Shown here: positions 6,289 through 9,597 of the stretch, piece by piece
How positions within the stretch are numbered: position 1 is the first letter of the stretch
Layout: each line of letters begins with the position of its first letter
Assembly (NCBI GenBank): GCA_964469765.1
Contig: CAYYAU010000026.1
Coordinates: forward strand, 1-9,597
Direction of reading: 5' to 3'
DNA length: 9,597 bases
From: CAYYAU01 sp964469765 [NCBI: uncultured Clostridia bacterium]
GTDB taxonomy: Bacteria > UBA6262 > WVXT01 > CAYYAU01
Position numbers and translations under genes: made by a program
Notes under the pieces: model-generated
What the model was told of the DNA's origin: nothing
Databases searched by the model: none
The model's input: only the letters and a program-made list of their open reading frames with translations

Positions 6289-6373
6289 TATGTACCTCCC
6301 ACTTGACTCAATATGAAACACCTATCTTTTTGCTCTACACTGTAAAATAATACCCACTATATTTTCCAAAATA

Positions 6374-9300
6374 TTACTTTATCACAGCTATTTTTACAAC
6401 TGAATGGTAATCTCCAGCCTCAATATAACAAAAATAAACGCCACTCGCTACTCTTTTTCCTGACTGATTTGTTCCATCCCATTCTATTCCATCTGGTAAC
6501 CCTGCGTATGTCCGTCCAGCCTGTTGTTTACCTTTATCAATCTTTCTTACAATCTCTCCAGCAAGATTAAATATCTTTGCAACTACATCCACATAGGTGG
6601 TTTCACTTCCCGGAATGGAATACTTAACCACAGTTGATTCCTCTCGGGCTGGATTGAAAGGATTCGGGTAACAGTATGAATCAAATGTGTTACCACTGTA
6701 TACTCTTTTTGACGGCCTTGTTTTAAATACAGCGTATTTAGCCGTTTTCTGTTCTTTTGTAGCAAGAAGTCTACCTAATCGTCTTGGATTTTTCACATAT
6801 GAAATGCTTGTCACCTTTGATACTTCAGGAACCTCAATTGCTACTGTATGATTAATTGGATTAATATCAGGAAGTTGATTCTCCATACCCGTTGGCTCTT
6901 CCCAGATATCCTTTTCAGGGTTGTATCTCCATATCTCAAGTTTTTCAACATCCTCTACTTCTGTTGGGTCATAATTTAACTCTATCTTTAATACACCTCC
7001 TGAGTTAACATCAACATTTGAAGCAATCTCATACACATCACCAGCAGTAAGGTCCCTTATATCAGAAACCGTCGGGTCATTCTCTTGTGCGCATCTTTTC
7101 ATTGTCAAAGTAGGATTCGTAATAGAATCGTCAAGTTGACCAGCATCTATCTCAATCTGAGAACCATCCTCCATACTTATCTCCCCTCCTCCTGATACTT
7201 CATATTTAATATCCTGGTCAATCTTTTTATTAAGCACATCCTCTTTTGTACTTAGATTAACAGTTGCAACTGTTGTTCTTACTCCATCTGTTCCTTCAAC
7301 CTCAAGGGTAATTACATTAGCATCTTTAAAGCTTTGAGGAACCTCTGCGGATAAAGGATTAAATATATATGAATAAGTGTTGTTTCCATTATCTTTTATA
7401 GATATAGAGTTAGGTTGATAAGTATCATCACCACTTGAAAACTTTAGGGTCGGCGTACTAAAAAGTGGTTGTCCTAATGTATCAATAAAAATTTCAAGTT
7501 TACCAGAAACCACTGTGGTTTTAATCTTAAACAAAGGAGGTATTGCTTTCATAACAAAATCAAATCCTGTAATATCTGTTCCTGTTGTGGTGGTAGATAC
7601 ACTTAAAGGTTCAAAACCAGCTGCTACAACAAAAATTTTGTATTCAGAAGACAGTAAATCAACAATACTATACTCACCTGACTCATTTGTATAAGTAATA
7701 TAAGGAACGGTTTCACTTAACTTTTCTCTTTTATTAATGGCAATTACCTTTGCATTATAAAGCCCTTTAGCAACAGGTACCTTTTGTCTAAAAACTGTGC
7801 CTGAGATAGAAGATGTAGCATTATCCAGTATGATAGTCACATTTTCTTCTGAATTCTTCTTTTCAATCTTTACTCTTTTTGCCTTTGAACCAAATCCATT
7901 TGCTGTAACAATAATTTTATAACTACCCACAGGTAAACATGTAAAACTAAATGAACCATTTTCGTCGGTCGTCTTTTTCTTTTCAAAACCACATCCAGTA
8001 AGTTCAATATATGCATCCTTTATTGCATCTCCATCTTTATCCTTGACTGTACCATTTACTGTTGATGGAAGTTGACCACTAAAATCAAAAACCACTTTCC
8101 CAGGTACCTTAACTTTCCCAACAACAGGAGGCAAAAATGGAGTCATTGCAATTCCCATATACTCACCAGGTTCAACACCATTTAGTACCATATTAAACTC
8201 ATCAAGAGGGCCGGTTTCATTTTCTTCATTAGGAGGAGGTGGAACAGTAAAAGCTGTTATAAAACGGCTATCTTCACTTAATAACGCTAACATAGGAGGT
8301 GTAAACTCCTCTTCACCAATTATTTCAGGACCAGCTTTTTCTACAGGTGCTATATCCATTATCTCTTTTCCATTCCATTTCAAAGTGCAATACAATGTTG
8401 TATCAGATAAAGCAACAGGGTCCATTATTATCTCTTTTGTATCCTCTTGATTTATCAAAACTTCCTTTTTTGAATTTAATACTATCATTGAATAACAATT
8501 ATTAGATTCTTTTGTTTCATAATAGTTCTTAAGATTATGAATTCTTGGAGAAAGATATTTCTTTTCTAATCTTGAACCATCAGCAGAAACTACAAATCCA
8601 GGTCCCTGATTTTCAGGATAATGATACTTCACTAAATATAAATCATATACTCCTGGTTTTAATCTTTCCTCCTTAAAATATCCCTTATACTCTCCAGGAC
8701 CACTTTGGGTCCATTCCAAAAATGGGTCCAGCATTATAGGTGCCTGCGTAAATACAAAATCCTTTAAGGAATCTATAGTCAATTTGTATCCACTTGGCAT
8801 ACCTATTATCTTATACTCAAAATACCGCCACCCTTCAATATCTGATGGCAACTTACTATCAATATGAAGAATACCACCCCTTTCAAGTCTTATATCAATA
8901 ACATTTTTTCCTGGTTTTAACGTTAAATTGGGAATAAACGCCGATACATAAGGAAACGCTTCTTCAGTATTAGTTTGAGGATTCCATTTTCCTCCATAAC
9001 TACATAAGGTGTATCTGGGACCAGGAACCAGACCTTTAAGTGTGTATACCCCTCTATCTGAAACAGGAGCAAATCCCCATCCCAATGGTCCTCCTATATT
9101 TATCTCCATATGACAACTACCTTCGCTCTTAGGATTAAAAACCTCTCCCTCAGGAGTTTTTATTACCCCTGTCACTTCAGCCGCTTGTGTCATCTGCAAC
9201 TTAATACCTGAGGCATTTGGCTGGGAATTAGTAATCTTAACACACACGCTATCCTCTCCCCACGTAATCATAGCTAAATCACTTTTTAAAACCTTTAGCT

Positions 9301-9597
9301 TTAACTCACCAGTTGGAAGGTTTTCTAATTTAAACTTTCCATCACTATCGGTCTTTGTTGCGTATAAAGATGGGGTATTCTCAGAAGGAAGATATGCCAA
9401 TACTGTTGCATCAGCAACATAACTGTCATCATCCACATTCTTAACCCTTCCAGAAATTGAGCCAGCGCCTTTCTCATTAGAAAAACTTATGCTAATTATT
9501 AAAGGAGAATCTTTTGTCCCTAATTGAGCTCCTAATCCATTTGTGTCACTTGATATTACAATTTCAGTCCATTCACCGTTTATTGTTCCTGAACTAA
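6374..9597 (-). CDS. Very large multi-domain surface protein with carboxypeptidase-regulatory-like repeats and FlgD/T9SS-type C-terminal domain, N-terminus outside window
   Basis: The frame is open from the TAA at 6376-6374 to the window edge, giving 1073 visible residues, numbered here from the edge. No start is assigned: a GTG at 9436 lies inside the first conserved domain (ISGRVKN directly precedes it). Carboxypeptidase-regulatory-like (CarboxypepD_reg) folds are seen at about 45-134 (TKTDSDGKFKLENLPTGELK), 139-241, 510-591 (GTVKDKDGDAIKDAYIEL, TTDENGSFSFTCLPVGSYK) and 594-684 (NESGEYSIVDL). The middle (about 242-509) is unrecognised, with a short proline-rich stretch VPPPPNEEN (451-459). 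Residues about 800-933 are beta-rich, with SMEDGSQIEIDAG and IWRYNPEKDIWEEP, like the ZU5-type domains of such proteins. The last 100 residues (974-1073), with YPNPFNP, WDGTNQSGKRVASGVYF and terminal VVKIAVIK, match FlgD-Ig-like/T9SS type A sorting domains. It is probably an exported cell-surface protein; no enzymatic domain is visible. Confidence 0.85.
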   Translation of the reverse strand, partial: SSGTINGEWTEIVISSDTNGLGAQLGTKDSPLIISISFSNEKGAGSISGRVKNVDDDSYVADATVLAYLPSENTPSLYATKTDSDGKFKLENLPTGELKLKVLKSDLAMITWGEDSVCVKITNSQPNASGIKLQMTQAAEVTGVIKTPEGEVFNPKSEGSCHMEINIGGPLGWGFAPVSDRGVYTLKGLVPGPRYTLCSYGGKWNPQTNTEEAFPYVSAFIPNLTLKPGKNVIDIRLERGGILHIDSKLPSDIEGWRYFEYKIIGMPSGYKLTIDSLKDFVFTQAPIMLDPFLEWTQSGPGEYKGYFKEERLKPGVYDLYLVKYHYPENQGPGFVVSADGSRLEKKYLSPRIHNLKNYYETKESNNCYSMIVLNSKKEVLINQEDTKEIIMDPVALSDTTLYCTLKWNGKEIMDIAPVEKAGPEIIGEEEFTPPMLALLSEDSRFITAFTVPPPPNEENETGPLDEFNMVLNGVEPGEYMGIAMTPFLPPVVGKVKVPGKVVFDFSGQLPSTVNGTVKDKDGDAIKDAYIELTGCGFEKKKTTDENGSFSFTCLPVGSYKIIVTANGFGSKAKRVKIEKKNSEENVTIILDNATSSISGTVFRQKVPVAKGLYNAKVIAINKREKLSETVPYITYTNESGEYSIVDLLSSEYKIFVVAAGFEPLSVSTTTTGTDITGFDFVMKAIPPLFKIKTTVVSGKLEIFIDTLGQPLFSTPTLKFSSGDDTYQPNSISIKDNGNNTYSYIFNPLSAEVPQSFKDANVITLEVEGTDGVRTTVATVNLSTKEDVLNKKIDQDIKYEVSGGGEISMEDGSQIEIDAGQLDDSITNPTLTMKRCAQENDPTVSDIRDLTAGDVYEIASNVDVNSGGVLKIELNYDPTEVEDVEKLEIWRYNPEKDIWEEPTGMENQLPDINPINHTVAIEVPEVSKVTSISYVKNPRRLGRLLATKEQKTAKYAVFKTRPSKRVYSGNTFDSYCYPNPFNPAREESTVVKYSIPGSETTYVDVVAKIFNLAGEIVRKIDKGKQQAGRTYAGLPDGIEWDGTNQSGKRVASGVYFCYIEAGDYHSVVKIAVIK
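6377..6676 (-). other. C-terminal sorting-type domain (FlgD Ig-like / T9SS CTD) of the large surface protein
   Basis: These 100 codons encode a compact Ig-like domain. The motifs in order are YPNPFNP, an STVVKYSIPG strand, VVAKIFNLAGEIVRKI, EWDGTNQSGKRVASGVYF and the final VVKIAVIK. In Bacteroidetes a domain of this kind directs secretion through T9SS and is then cleaved. In other phyla the same fold ends many large exported proteins whose export route is mostly untested. The next gene on this strand is a PorV-family protein, which supports a sorting role. Confidence 0.75.

Noticed and set aside
6289-6321. Alternative ATG giving an 11-residue N-terminal extension of the PorV-like protein
   Set aside because: The GGGAGG site and a normal signal peptide both point to the ATG at 6288; the extension would put polar residues before the signal peptide.
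6583-6765. Minus-strand 60-codon frame inside the C-terminal domain of the large surface protein
   Set aside because: It is out of frame within a conserved sorting-type domain and has no independent support.
9434-9436. GTG as the start of the large minus-strand protein
   Set aside because: The frame continues open to the window edge, and the upstream residues (GSISGRVKN) complete the first strand of a regulatory-like domain, so the codon is internal.
1-9597. CRISPR arrays, tRNA or rRNA genes, riboswitches
   Set aside because: I saw no regularly spaced direct repeats, no cloverleaf-like segments and no conserved rRNA stretches. Nearly all of the window is accounted for by protein genes.

Overview
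The window looks like chromosomal DNA from an A+T-rich (roughly one third G+C, judged by eye), diderm bacterium, probably an uncultured lineage related to the FCB superphylum or a neighbouring candidate phylum. The evidence is two OM-type lipoproteins, a CsgG-type pore protein, a PorV-family outer-membrane barrel and a surface protein ending in a type IX secretion (T9SS)-like C-terminal sorting domain. No single gene fixes the phylum, so this placement is an inference.

Layout from left to right. (1) Positions 1-271 hold the 3' end of a REP-associated (IS200-like, Y1) transposase gene. A near-perfect hairpin (275-297) follows directly and looks like the kind of palindrome these enzymes recognise. 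(2) Positions 310-2135 hold a chromosome partition operon: a good sigma70-like promoter (310-338), parA/soj, parB/spo0J, a possible 44-residue ORF overlapping the parB 3' end, and a rho-independent terminator. (3) Positions 2203-5297 hold three co-directional envelope genes. They are an LPP20-like lipoprotein, a longer secreted paralogue that lacks the lipobox and carries coiled-coil and Ig-like segments, and a CsgG-family lipoprotein whose C-terminal extension resembles the FlgT C-terminal domain. (4) On the minus strand, converging on group 3, lie a very large multi-domain surface protein (6374 to beyond 9597, N-terminus outside the window) and, downstream of it, a PorV-family barrel protein (5350-6288).

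How the genes may work together. ParA and ParB form the usual chromosome segregation pair. The LPP20-like/LPP20-like/CsgG trio recalls the FlgP/FlgT outer-membrane ring proteins of Vibrio and the CsgG secretion pore of curli systems. It is a candidate outer-membrane ring or secretion assembly, but no flagellar or curli subunit gene is visible here. The PorV-like gene beside a protein with a C-terminal sorting domain suggests a T9SS-like carrier/cargo pair. The trio and the carrier/cargo pair are the most interesting parts of the window; neither family is new in itself.
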